Source of the DNA: Marivita sp051859345
GTDB taxonomy: Bacteria; Pseudomonadota; Alphaproteobacteria; Rhodobacterales; Rhodobacteraceae
NCBI RefSeq assembly: GCF_051859345.1
Contig: NZ_JBHYFV010000008.1
Location: forward strand, 67,758-131,757
Direction: 5' to 3'
DNA: 64,000 nt
The notes beneath the pieces were generated by a model. That model saw only the letters and a program-made list of their open reading frames with translations. It had not been told where the DNA came from and searched no databases. Made by a program: the position numbers and the translations under genes. Positions 54,657-63,039 of this stretch are shown one piece after another (within the stretch, counting starts at the first letter, position 1; each line of letters starts with the position of its first letter).

Positions 54657-56042
54657 ATGGACACACTTCTCCTCTCGCGCATTCAGTTCGGTGCAAATAT
54701 TTCGTTCCACATCCTGTTCCCGACCATCACCATCGCGTTGGGATGGGTGCTCTTGTTTTTCAAACTGCGCTTCAGCCGCACGGGTGATCAGAAGTGGGGC
54801 GATGCCTATCGCTTCTGGGTCAAGGTGTTCGCGCTCAGCTTTGCGATGGGTGTGGTGTCGGGGATTACCATGTCGTTCCAGTTCGGCACCAACTGGCCCG
54901 GCTTCATGGAAAGCGTCGGCAATATCGCAGGACCGCTTCTTGCGTACGAGGTGATGACCGCATTCTTCCTCGAAGCGGTGTTTCTCGGCATCATGCTGTT
55001 CGGGATGTCCCGTGTTCCAGGTTGGTTGCATACGTTGTCCACGTTCCTCGTGGCCTTCGGCACAACCATGTCGGCCTTCTGGATCCTGGTTCTCAACAGC
55101 TGGATGCACACACCCGCCGGGTTCGAAATGCGTGATGGCGTGGCCTTCGCGACCGATTGGTGGGCGATCATCTTCAACCCGTCGATGCCCTATCGCCTTG
55201 TTCACATGCTGCTGGCCTCCGGCCTGACCGTTGCGTTCCTGCTGGCGGGCCTGAGCGCGTTTCGCTGGCTGATCGGGGATCGGTCAAATGGTGTTCGGGC
55301 GACCCTGAAAACCGGCATGACCATCGGAGCAATCCTGATCCCGTTGCAAATTCTGGCTGGGGATTTTCACGGCCTGAACACACTGGAGCATCAGCCGCAG
55401 AAAGTGGCGGCAATGGAGGGCAACTGGGAAACAGGGCCAAACGTGCCGCTGGTCCTTTTCGGTATTCCGAACGAGGAGACGCGTTCGACCGACTTTGAAA
55501 TCGCGATTCCGAACGGGGCGTCCTTGATCCTCAAACACTCGGCGGATGGCGTTGTTCCCGGTCTCAACGATTTCGTTCTCGAAGATGGCACCGTGCAGCA
55601 TCCACCCGTGGCCCCGGTCTTCTTCAGCTTCCGCATCATGGTGGCAACCGGCATGGCAATGCTGCTGCTCAGCTGGACAGCCGTATTCTTCATGGCGCGC
55701 AAGCGGCGCGGCGTCGAAGGCCTGCCCAAGCCACTGCTCTGGGCGATGGTGCCGATGGCCTTTTCGGGCTGGGTCGCCACGCTTGCCGGCTGGTACACCA
55801 CCGAGATCGGCCGTCAGCCGTGGCTGGTGCAAGGTGTGCTGGCCACCGAAGCGGCGGTGGCCGATGTGCCCGCACCGATGGTGGCAACAACCTTGATTGT
55901 CTACCTCGCCATCTACGCGACCTTGCTGGCGGCCTATATCGGCGTGCTGTTCTACCTTGCCCGGAAAGCTGCAAGAGGCGAACCGCTGGGCCCCCGTATT
56001 CCGGTTGCCCAAGAGGCCGCCCCCACTGTCGCTGCGGAGTAA
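54657..56042 (+). CDS. cydA: Cytochrome bd-type quinol oxidase subunit I (CIO-like)
   Basis: This 461-residue inner-membrane oxidase subunit carries hemes b558, b595 and d. A heme-ligand histidine is in ISFHILFP (about residue 18), and the proton/heme glutamates are in YEVMTAFFLEAVFLG. GWYTTEIGRQPW is the family signature. At 461 residues, with a short quinol loop, it fits the cyanide-insensitive (CioA) subgroup rather than E. coli CydA (522). It is followed 3 bases later by cydB. No cydX or cydDC is present. Confidence 0.94.
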   Translation: MDTLLLSRIQFGANISFHILFPTITIALGWVLLFFKLRFSRTGDQKWGDAYRFWVKVFALSFAMGVVSGITMSFQFGTNWPGFMESVGNIAGPLLAYEVMTAFFLEAVFLGIMLFGMSRVPGWLHTLSTFLVAFGTTMSAFWILVLNSWMHTPAGFEMRDGVAFATDWWAIIFNPSMPYRLVHMLLASGLTVAFLLAGLSAFRWLIGDRSNGVRATLKTGMTIGAILIPLQILAGDFHGLNTLEHQPQKVAAMEGNWETGPNVPLVLFGIPNEETRSTDFEIAIPNGASLILKHSADGVVPGLNDFVLEDGTVQHPPVAPVFFSFRIMVATGMAMLLLSWTAVFFMARKRRGVEGLPKPLLWAMVPMAFSGWVATLAGWYTTEIGRQPWLVQGVLATEAAVADVPAPMVATTLIVYLAIYATLLAAYIGVLFYLARKAARGEPLGPRIPVAQEAAPTVAAE

Positions 56043-56045
56043 GCC

Positions 56046-57056
56046 ATGACCCTGTTCGGAGATCCCGCCACATGGCTCCCCCTCGCATTTGCGGCGTTGC
56101 TCGGAGTGTCCATTCTTATCTACGTTGTTCTTGATGGCTTTGACCTTGGCGTCGGAGTTCTTTTCCCCTTTGCGGACAAGGACGAGAAAGACCGCATGAT
56201 CGCCTCGATCGGACCATTCTGGGACGCCAATGAAACGTGGCTGGTGCTGGCCATCGGCATCCTGCTTGTGGCTTTCCCCACCGCGCATGGCACCATACTG
56301 ACAGCGCTCTACCTGCCCGTTGCGGTGATGCTGATCGGCCTCATCCTGCGCGGCGTGTCATTCGAGTTCCGCGTCAAGGCACCGGCCCGTCACAAGACTG
56401 CGTGGGATCGGGCATTTTATATTGGGTCGATGATGACGGCGCTTAGCCAAGGGTACATGTTGGGCATGTATATCATGGGTCTGGTTGTAACCCCGTTCAC
56501 CTTGGTCTTTTCAGCCCTGACAGCCGTGTTCCTGACCGTCGCCTATTCGTTTATCGGGGCGACGTGGCTGATCCTGAAGACCGAAGGCGCGTTGCAGCTC
56601 AAGGCGGTAAAATGGTCGAAAGGCGGTATATGGGGTGTCGTACTTGGCCTTGGTGCGATTTCCATTGCATCCCCGCTGGTCAGTCCGCGCATCTTTGACA
56701 AATGGTTCTCGATGCCCGAGTTTTTCTTACTGATGCCGCTGCCGCTCATGTCCGGCGTGCTGATTGTCCTGCTGTGGCTTGCCTTGCGCAGACTGCCGAC
56801 CAGCGACGACAGCTTTGCATGGTTTCCATTTGCTGCAACCATCGTCTTGTTTGTGCTGGGGTTCTTCGGGATGGCCTATTCGTTCTATCCGTTCATCGTG
56901 CCGGATCAGCTCACCATCTACGAGGCCGCAAGCGCGCCTGAAAGCCTGTTCATCATCCTGATCGGGACGCTTTTCGTGCTGCCGATGATCCTTGGCTATA
57001 CCGCGCTTGCCTACACTGTGTTCCGTGGCAAGGCGACGACACTCAGCTACGAATAG
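56046..57056 (+). CDS. cydB: Cytochrome bd-type quinol oxidase subunit II
   Basis: This 336-residue inner-membrane partner of CydA has about eight helices. Signatures are VLDGFDLGVGVLFPF, IGPFWDANETWLVLAIG and RGVSFEFRVKA. The ribosome site GGAG lies in the end of cydA, so the two are coupled. The 3' end overlaps the convergent metallophosphatase by 14 bases. Confidence 0.95.
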   Translation: MTLFGDPATWLPLAFAALLGVSILIYVVLDGFDLGVGVLFPFADKDEKDRMIASIGPFWDANETWLVLAIGILLVAFPTAHGTILTALYLPVAVMLIGLILRGVSFEFRVKAPARHKTAWDRAFYIGSMMTALSQGYMLGMYIMGLVVTPFTLVFSALTAVFLTVAYSFIGATWLILKTEGALQLKAVKWSKGGIWGVVLGLGAISIASPLVSPRIFDKWFSMPEFFLLMPLPLMSGVLIVLLWLALRRLPTSDDSFAWFPFAATIVLFVLGFFGMAYSFYPFIVPDQLTIYEAASAPESLFIILIGTLFVLPMILGYTALAYTVFRGKATTLSYE

Positions 57057-57780
57057 GAATCCGCGCGCGGCCCTTGGAGCTCAGCCGAAACACCTCATCG
57101 CCTTCGAAAACGGCAACGGTCAGCGGGTGCCCATAGCCGGCGCCCGTGTCCAGATTGATCCGGTTCGAAAACAGCTCGGGCTCGTCTACGGGTGTGTGGC
57201 CGTGAACAATCAGTGCTCCGTGATCCCGCTTGTCGGCATGAAATTCCTGACGAATCCAGAGCAGGTCATTCTCGTCCTGCTGATCAAACGGCACACCGGG
57301 CCGCACACCGGCATGGGCAAAGAACAACCCGTCTTCCTCGTGGGACGTCTTCAAACCACGCAAGAACGTCTTGTGCGACTCCGGCACAACCTTGTGCAGC
57401 AACTCGGCAAGCTCTGTCTGGCGAATACGCTCGGGTAGATAAACATCATAAGACGCAATCGTCTCGGTTCCGCCAATCGCCTTGTCAAACCAATGATACC
57501 CGACGAGCAAATGGGGGTCATTGCGCGGACCGGCGGGATCGAGAAACCATTCGAAAAAGCGGTCATGATTGCCCTTCAGGCATGTCCAGTTCCGTCCCGC
57601 AGACTGCCCGGACACAAGTGTCTCGATGACTCCCCGGCTGTCAGGTCCACGGTCGACATAGTCTCCGACAAAAACGATGCGCGCGTCGGCTCCGCCATCG
57701 GCCTCGACCCAGGCCAATCCCTCTTGAAGCATGCCCAACTGGCCGTGAATGTCACCAAATGCGTAAAGAGCGCGTGTCAT
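57043..57780 (-). CDS. Metallophosphatase / serine-threonine protein phosphatase-like (PPP family)
   Basis: This 245-residue calcineurin-type phosphoesterase has the full metal-site series: FGDIHGQLGML, VFVGDYVDRGPDSRG, LKGNHDRFF and VHGHTPVDEP, plus a later FFAHAGVRPG. It resembles the bacterial PrpA/PphA-like protein phosphatases; diadenosine tetraphosphatase is the alternative. The ATG at 57780 sits in the loop of a perfect 11-bp hairpin (57765-57791). serA lies 49 bases upstream on the same strand. Confidence 0.88.
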   Translation of the reverse strand: MTRALYAFGDIHGQLGMLQEGLAWVEADGGADARIVFVGDYVDRGPDSRGVIETLVSGQSAGRNWTCLKGNHDRFFEWFLDPAGPRNDPHLLVGYHWFDKAIGGTETIASYDVYLPERIRQTELAELLHKVVPESHKTFLRGLKTSHEEDGLFFAHAGVRPGVPFDQQDENDLLWIRQEFHADKRDHGALIVHGHTPVDEPELFSNRINLDTGAGYGHPLTVAVFEGDEVFRLSSKGRARIPIRS

Positions 57781-57791
57781 ACGCGCTCTTT
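57765..57791 (-). promoter_or_regulatory. Perfect hairpin enclosing the metallophosphatase start codon
   Basis: AAAGAGCGCGT (57765-57775) and ACGCGCTCTTT (57781-57791) pair perfectly over 11 bp. The five-base loop holds the ATG (57778-57780 on the minus strand). The Shine-Dalgarno-like purines lie in the stem. It could end serA transcripts, block translation of the phosphatase, or both. Confidence 0.55.
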
Positions 57792-57829
57792 CGCATGGCT
57801 TATTGTGAGGCGCAATCAGGCTCTCCGGC

Positions 57830-59425
57830 TTAGGCGACGTCGAACTGAAGCGGTTTGACCTGCTTGAACATGCCGGTCTCGTGCAGCTTGGCCACCACCT
57901 CTGCTGGCACCGCTTCGTCGACGTAAAGCAAGGCAATCGCCTCACCCTTTGCCGCCGACCGACCCAGCGTGAAGTTCGCGATGTTGACGCCGTTCTGGCC
58001 CATGGTCATGCCCAATGTGCCGATGATCCCCGGCACGTCTTCGTTGGTGGTATAGACCATGTGCGCTCCGATCTCGGCGTCGATATTGATGCCCTTGATC
58101 TGAATAAAGCGCGGCTTGCCATCGCTGAACACGGTTCCGGCAATCGAGCGTTCACGGCTGTCCGTCACCACGGTCACTTTGACATAGCCGTCAAACGCAC
58201 CTGACTTGGCCTGATTGGTGGTCGAGATCTTGATCCCGCGTTCCTTGGCGATCAGCGGCGCAGACACCATGTTCACGTCCGGGTTCACCCGCTTCATGAT
58301 CCCGGCAATCGCCGAACAGTTCAGCGCATCAAGATTCATCTGCGCCACGGAGCCATCGTAAAGAATGTTGATCGCCTTGATCGGCTCGTCCGTCATCTGG
58401 CCGATAAAGCTGCCCAGATGATCGGCCAGCTTGATCCACGGCCCCATGATCTTGGCTTCTTCAGCAGTCACCGACGGCATGTTGAGCGCGTTTTCGACCG
58501 CACCGGTCAGCAGGTAATTCGCCATCTGTTCCGCCACCTGAAGCGCCACGTTTTCCTGCGCTTCGGTTGTGGCCGCGCCGAGATGCGGTGTGCAGACAAC
58601 GTTGGGCAGGTTGAACAGCGGGTTGTCGGTCGCGGGTTCTTCGGCGAAAACGTCAAAGGCCGCCCCGGCGACATGGCCGGATTTCAGCATCTCGGCCAAA
58701 GCCGCCTCATCGACCAGACCGCCACGCGCGCAATTGATGATCCGCACGCCCTTCTTGGTCTTGGCAAGGTTTTCAGCCGACAGGATGTTGCGGGTCTGAT
58801 CCGTCAGAGGCACATGCAGCGTTATGAAATCCGCGCGCTTGAGCAGGTCTTCAAGTTCGACCTTTTCGACCTGCATCTGCTTGGCTTTCTCTTCCCCAAG
58901 GAAGGGATCATAGGCCACGACCTTCATCTTGAGACCACGGGCACGGTCACAGACAATGCCCCCGATATTGCCCGCACCGATCACACCCAGCGTCTTTCCG
59001 GTCAGCTCGACCCCCATGAACTTGGACTTTTCCCACTTGCCAGCATGGGTCGAGGCGGATGCCTCGGGGATTTGCCGCGCGCAGGCGAACATCATCGCGA
59101 TGGCATGTTCGGCGGTGGTGATCATGTTGCCGAAGGGCGTGTTCATGACGATCACGCCTTTCTTGGACGCAGCGTCCTTGTCGACATTGTCGGTGCCGAT
59201 CCCGGCGCGGCCGATCACCTTGAGGTTGGTCGCGTTTTCGAGGATCGTCGGCGTCACCTTGGTGGCCGAGCGGATCGCAAGGCCGTCATATTGGCCGATC
59301 ACCTCGGCCAGCTTGTCCTTGTCCTTGCCCAGATCGGGCTGGAAATCCACGTCGATGCCACGGTCACGGAAGATCTGAACGGCGGCGTCGGAGAGTTTGT
59401 CGGAAATGAGTACACGGGGGGCCAT
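57830..59425 (-). CDS. serA: D-3-phosphoglycerate dehydrogenase
   Basis: This 531-residue long-form PGDH oxidises 3-phosphoglycerate to phosphohydroxypyruvate. It has the NAD loop LGVIGAGNIGGIV, the catalytic Arg/Glu/His series (INCARGGLVDE, CTPHLGAAT), an intervening ASB domain and a C-terminal ACT domain (DVPGIIGTLGMTMGQNGVNI) that normally binds serine. It lies 95 bases after serC on the same strand, and an AAGGA site precedes the ATG. Confidence 0.97.
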   Translation of the reverse strand: MAPRVLISDKLSDAAVQIFRDRGIDVDFQPDLGKDKDKLAEVIGQYDGLAIRSATKVTPTILENATNLKVIGRAGIGTDNVDKDAASKKGVIVMNTPFGNMITTAEHAIAMMFACARQIPEASASTHAGKWEKSKFMGVELTGKTLGVIGAGNIGGIVCDRARGLKMKVVAYDPFLGEEKAKQMQVEKVELEDLLKRADFITLHVPLTDQTRNILSAENLAKTKKGVRIINCARGGLVDEAALAEMLKSGHVAGAAFDVFAEEPATDNPLFNLPNVVCTPHLGAATTEAQENVALQVAEQMANYLLTGAVENALNMPSVTAEEAKIMGPWIKLADHLGSFIGQMTDEPIKAINILYDGSVAQMNLDALNCSAIAGIMKRVNPDVNMVSAPLIAKERGIKISTTNQAKSGAFDGYVKVTVVTDSRERSIAGTVFSDGKPRFIQIKGINIDAEIGAHMVYTTNEDVPGIIGTLGMTMGQNGVNIANFTLGRSAAKGEAIALLYVDEAVPAEVVAKLHETGMFKQVKPLQFDVA

Positions 59426-59447
59426 TGTCTTGGTCCTTTATTGGGGC

Positions 59448-59510
59448 GGTGCGTGCAAGCACACACCCTACGATTAGGGAGGAGGGGGAGGGTGCGCGGC
59501 GTCGCGCACC
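59448..59510. repeat. Two dyads in the serC-serA spacer (REP-like)
   Basis: GGTGCGTGCAAGCACACACC (59448-59467) forms an imperfect hairpin and is followed by CTACG. GGTGCGCG-GCGT-CGCGCACC (59491-59510) is a perfect 8-bp stem. Both lie between the serC stop and the serA start. They could be attenuating structures or copies of a dispersed repeat; no second copy of the first is present in this window. Confidence 0.4.
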
Positions 59511-59520
59511 AAACACTTCG

Positions 59521-60702
59521 CTACGCAGCTTGCGCCAATGCGTCGATCTCGGCATGGAACGCCCAGTCGAGCCACGGCAACATCGCGTCGATGTCCGAGG
59601 TTTCGACCGTGCCACCGCACCAGATGCGCAAACCGGCAGGCGCATCGCGATACGCCCCGATGTCCAGCGCCACACCTTCGGCTTCAAGCCGCTTGGCGAC
59701 AGACTTGGCGAACACGGCACCATCGGTGATCCGGTCATCGGTGAACTTCAGACAGACCGAGGTGTTCGACCGCGTTGCGGGATCATCTGCCAGGTTGGCG
59801 ATCCAGTCATTTGCGTCGCAGAAATCGAAGATCGCCTGCGCATTGGCATCCGCCCGCGCCATCAGCCCCTTGAGTCCACCAACGGACCGCGCCCAATCGA
59901 GCGCTTGCAGGTAGTCTTCGACCGCCAGCATCGACGGCGTGTTGATGGTTTCGCCGACAAAGATACCTTCGATCAGCTTGCCGCCCTTGGTCATGCGAAA
60001 GATTTTCGGCAGCGGCCATGCGGGGGTGTACGATTCCAGCCGCTCAACCGCGCGGGGCGACAAGATCAGCATTCCATGCGCCGCTTCGCCGCCCAGGACT
60101 TTCTGCCAGGAGAAGGTGGTCACATCGAGCTTGTCCCACGGCAAATCCTGCGCAAAGGCAGCAGAGGTCGCATCGCAGATCGTCAGGCCTTCGCGGTCCG
60201 CCGGGATCGCATCGCCGTTCGGCATACGCACACCCGAGGTGGTGCCGTTCCATGTGAAGACAACATCGGTGTCGTAATCGACCGCGGTCATATCGACGAT
60301 CTGACCGTAGTCGGCGGTCAGAACTTCGGCGTCGATCTTGAGCTGCTTGACCACATCCGTGACCCAGCCTGCGCCAAAGGATTCCCACGCGACCATCGTG
60401 GCCTTACGCGCACCCAGCAACGACCACATCGCCATCTCGACAGCGCCGGTATCGGAGGCAGGCACGATGCCGATGCGGTAGTCCGCAGGCACGCCAAGCA
60501 GGTCGCGCGTCTCTTCGATCGCGGCCTTCAGCTTGGCCTTGCCGACAGCTGCACGGTGCGAACGGCCCAAAGGCGCGTCGGCGAGATTGTCCAATTTGAA
60601 AACGGGGGGTTTGGCACAGGGGCCAGAAGAAAAACGCGGGTTAGCCGGCCGCGTTGATGGTTTGCGCACGCTTGCGTGCGACGCCGGTCGTTCAATAGCC
60701 AT
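59521..60702 (-). CDS. serC: Phosphoserine transaminase
   Basis: This 393-residue PLP enzyme converts phosphohydroxypyruvate to phosphoserine. Family parts are NPRFSSGPCAKPP, the HRAAVGKAKL segment and the PLP lysine in TTFSWQKVLGGEAAHGM. GETINTPSMLAVED and the IRPWCG-like IWCGGTVE also occur. The alphaproteobacterial form is longer than E. coli SerC (362). The start at 60702 has a GGAAGGA site. A structured leader precedes it. The gene pairs with serA downstream and serB divergently upstream. Confidence 0.95.
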   Translation of the reverse strand: MAIERPASHASVRKPSTRPANPRFSSGPCAKPPVFKLDNLADAPLGRSHRAAVGKAKLKAAIEETRDLLGVPADYRIGIVPASDTGAVEMAMWSLLGARKATMVAWESFGAGWVTDVVKQLKIDAEVLTADYGQIVDMTAVDYDTDVVFTWNGTTSGVRMPNGDAIPADREGLTICDATSAAFAQDLPWDKLDVTTFSWQKVLGGEAAHGMLILSPRAVERLESYTPAWPLPKIFRMTKGGKLIEGIFVGETINTPSMLAVEDYLQALDWARSVGGLKGLMARADANAQAIFDFCDANDWIANLADDPATRSNTSVCLKFTDDRITDGAVFAKSVAKRLEAEGVALDIGAYRDAPAGLRIWCGGTVETSDIDAMLPWLDWAFHAEIDALAQAA

Positions 60703-60722
60703 TGATGCTATCCTTCCAGATA

Positions 60723-60828
60723 AGCGCCCCTCGTTGGGGAGGGGTGTCCCACCGCTGCGTTTAAGGGGGCGCCGCGTGCCGCGCAAGTCGGAAAATGCGA
60801 CTGATGTGACGCATTTGAGGCGCGGCGC
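60723..60828 (-). ncRNA. Structured leader of serC-serA (candidate alphaproteobacterial serC RNA motif)
   Basis: On the minus strand, nested arms GCGCCGCG/CGCGGCGC (60821-60828 with 60769-60776) enclose AAATGCG/CGCATTT (60810-60816 with 60793-60799). A second element closes with AGCG/CGCT (60753-60756 with 60723-60726) and carries the stem CCCCTC-CCCAAC-GAGGGG (60727-60744). It ends about 20 bases before the ATG, just before the ribosome site. A serC RNA motif is known upstream of serC-serA in Alphaproteobacteria; I cannot confirm identity without a covariance search. An alternative stem AGTCG/CGACT (60786-60802) would exclude the inner arm. Confidence 0.45.
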
Positions 60829-60899
60829 AGAGCGCGTGTTGCGGATCGGAAACTTTGCCAAATACCGTGCGGGTTGCGATGTCGGATGCCTCCGGCGGG

Positions 60900-60923
60900 C
60901 GATATTTGTGAAAAGAAGAAGAC
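60900..60923 (-). repeat. Intergenic element, CTTCTT...CAAATAT type (copy 4)
   Basis: On the minus strand it reads CTTCTTCTTTTCACAAATAT, in the serC-serB gap. It matches copies at 30281, 45905 and 49395. Confidence 0.4.
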
Positions 60924-61003
60924 CGGACTTGCGCGATTGTTCCATCTGGCGTTTCTGCGCCACCCTCGCTACATGGCCGCGACGGCTGAAAAGGACGCGC
61001 GCC

Positions 61004-61894
61004 ATGTACACCACCACGCTGATCGCCCAACCGGGAACGCTTGATCCGGCCCTTGCCGAAGCACTTCGAAATGCCTGGGGCGGTGGTGATCTTGTCTGGC
61101 TCTCACCCGACGAGGCTGCGGAATTCGACATGGCAGCGCTGCCCGACACGGCGGACGCAAGCTGGTCCGCACTTCAGGATCAGGGCGTTGATCTGGTCAT
61201 TCAACCCAGCGCGGGTCGACGCAAGAAAATGCTTCTCGCGGATATGGACAGCACCATGATCCAACAGGAATGTATTGATGAACTGGCCGAACTGGCAGGC
61301 GTCGGCGCACAGGTGAAAGAGATCACATCCCGTGCGATGAATGGCGAATTGGATTTCGAAGGCGCGTTGATCGAACGGGTTGGATTGCTTGGTGGGTTGC
61401 CGGAAACAGTGATCAATGATGTGCTTGCAACCCGCATCACCCTGATGCCCGGAGGCGCGGCACTTCTGGCCACGATGAAGGCAAACGGGGCCTATGCCGC
61501 GCTTGTCTCGGGTGGGTTTACATCCTTCACCACCCATGTCGCCGCACGTCTTGGATTCGATGAAAACCGGGCGAACACCTTGCTGATTGACGCAGGCACA
61601 CTGACCGGCGCGGTCGCCCATCCGATTCTGGGGCGCGACGCAAAGGTCGCGGCCCTGGAAGAGATCACTCGAAAGCTGGGTATTTCAGAGGATGACGTTC
61701 TTGCGGTCGGTGACGGGGCCAATGACCTTGGCATGCTTCAGCGCGCCGGGGCAGGTGTTGCCCTTCACGCGAAACCAAGCGTTCAGGCGCAGGCAAAGCT
61801 GCGAATCAATCACGGTGACCTGACCGCGCTGCTGTTTCTGCAGGGCTACAGCCGGGAGGCGTTCGTTACGCCAGAAGCGCCGCAGCAGGTTTGA
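61004..61894 (+). CDS. serB: Phosphoserine phosphatase
   Basis: This 296-residue HAD-family enzyme removes phosphate from phosphoserine, the last step of serine synthesis. The HAD nucleophile motif is LLADMDSTMIQQEC (about 76-89), followed by LVSGGFTSFTTHVA and the Mg-binding VGDGANDLGML. An N-terminal domain of about 70 residues resembles the ACT-like part of long SerB. The start at 61004 has an AAGGA site. Its 3' end overlaps the convergent asparaginase by 29 bases. Confidence 0.95.
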   Translation: MYTTTLIAQPGTLDPALAEALRNAWGGGDLVWLSPDEAAEFDMAALPDTADASWSALQDQGVDLVIQPSAGRRKKMLLADMDSTMIQQECIDELAELAGVGAQVKEITSRAMNGELDFEGALIERVGLLGGLPETVINDVLATRITLMPGGAALLATMKANGAYAALVSGGFTSFTTHVAARLGFDENRANTLLIDAGTLTGAVAHPILGRDAKVAALEEITRKLGISEDDVLAVGDGANDLGMLQRAGAGVALHAKPSVQAQAKLRINHGDLTALLFLQGYSREAFVTPEAPQQV

Positions 61895-62864
61895 TCTGAC
61901 CCGTCGCCAACCCGCCCCAATTGCGGATGGTGGGCGTCAGGAACTCTGCCACCTCGGGATGGTCTGCATCGAGAACATCCAACCGCACCAAGAGCGCCGC
62001 AATCGCACATTCGGCAGCCCGCGTCGCGCCGTCAGCCGCCTTGACCGCCACTCCAAGCCCGCGTGTCGGCAGGATCGCGATAAAGTAGCCCTCGGCCCCG
62101 GTCTTGAGGGCCACCGGTTCTTTCGCCACCCGCATCAAACGGGTGCAGGCGCGTCCCTCACCCGCCACCAGATGGGGATGTGTGTGCATCGCCTCGGTAA
62201 GCCGCGCGGCTGCAACGCTCATTGTGTCAGAGCGGTGATGTGCTGTCGCGAACCACGCCATTGCCCGCGCCATGCCGCGCATCGTCGTGGCAAAATTCGG
62301 TGCGGAACAACCGTCTATGCCAAAACCCGGACTGGTCATGTCGGTTACAGCCTCGAACGCCTCAAGACAGGCGCGTTGAACCGGATGGTGCGGGTCCACA
62401 TAATCCGGGCCGGCGCCCAGATGCTGCGTCAGGGTCAGGAACCCGGCATGTTTGCCGGAACAATTGTTGTGTACCCGACAGGGAGTGTCATGCGCGCGGA
62501 TCATCTCGATCCGCAGGGCATCATCCCGGCTTTCCTGCGGGCCACAGCAAAACGCATCATCGCCCAGACCCAGATCGGCAAGCCACGCGTTCACAGCTTT
62601 TACATGAACCGGCGCACCCTGATGCGACGCACAGGCCAGCGCCAGATGTTGCGACGTCAATCCGCGCGCATCGGCGGCCCCGGACATCAACAACGGCAAG
62701 GCCTGAATCATCTTCGACGAACTGCGCGGCAAGACGACGGAATCGGCGTCGCCCCATGCCGCCACGATCTGGCCTGAGCCATCGCAGACAACCGCATGTC
62801 CAACGTGATGACTCTCGAGAAACGGGCCTCGCCAGACCTCTGCAAGTGATGCGGGTTGTGCCAT
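61866..62864 (-). CDS. L-asparaginase, rhizobial type II (AnsA-like)
   Basis: This 332-residue amidohydrolase belongs to the asparaginase family first seen in Rhizobium, unrelated to E. coli AnsB. Its conserved serine/lysine/cysteine motifs are visible: VVLPRSSSKMIQALP, VHNNCSGKHAGFL and GIDGCSAPNFAT. It hydrolyses asparagine to aspartate and ammonia. There is no signal peptide, so it is cytosolic. The stop overlaps serB. Confidence 0.9.
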   Translation of the reverse strand: MAQPASLAEVWRGPFLESHHVGHAVVCDGSGQIVAAWGDADSVVLPRSSSKMIQALPLLMSGAADARGLTSQHLALACASHQGAPVHVKAVNAWLADLGLGDDAFCCGPQESRDDALRIEMIRAHDTPCRVHNNCSGKHAGFLTLTQHLGAGPDYVDPHHPVQRACLEAFEAVTDMTSPGFGIDGCSAPNFATTMRGMARAMAWFATAHHRSDTMSVAAARLTEAMHTHPHLVAGEGRACTRLMRVAKEPVALKTGAEGYFIAILPTRGLGVAVKAADGATRAAECAIAALLVRLDVLDADHPEVAEFLTPTIRNWGGLATGQIKPAAALLA

Positions 62865-62956
62865 CGGTTCGCTCCCCTTTCAGATGGGCAAAAAACTGCC
62901 AATTGGGCTTTAAAGACGACCGTAAATCAGGCTAATCTGACAAGGTCGAGAGCAAA

Positions 62957-62996
62957 GTTGCAGTGACATAAGGGTGGGCTAAACCCATACTGCAAC
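62957..62996 (+). promoter_or_regulatory. Nested inverted repeat in the ialB upstream region
   Basis: GTTGCAGT (62957-62964) pairs with ACTGCAAC (62989-62996), enclosing GGGT (62972-62975) and ACCC (62983-62986). It lies 44 bases before the ialB ATG, so it may be a 5' untranslated hairpin or an operator. Confidence 0.35.
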
Positions 62997-63039
62997 GGAT
63001 AAACAAGTTGAGGCTAAGGACAGTCTGGAGGCTGGACGC

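Larger units (their letters stand above)
60703..61003. other. Gene-free gap (301 bases) between serC and serB
   Basis: The divergent spacer holds the serC leader (60723-60828), a copy of the CTTCTT...CAAATAT element (60900-60923, minus strand) and, by position, promoters for both serB and serC. No ORF of note was seen. Confidence 0.5.
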
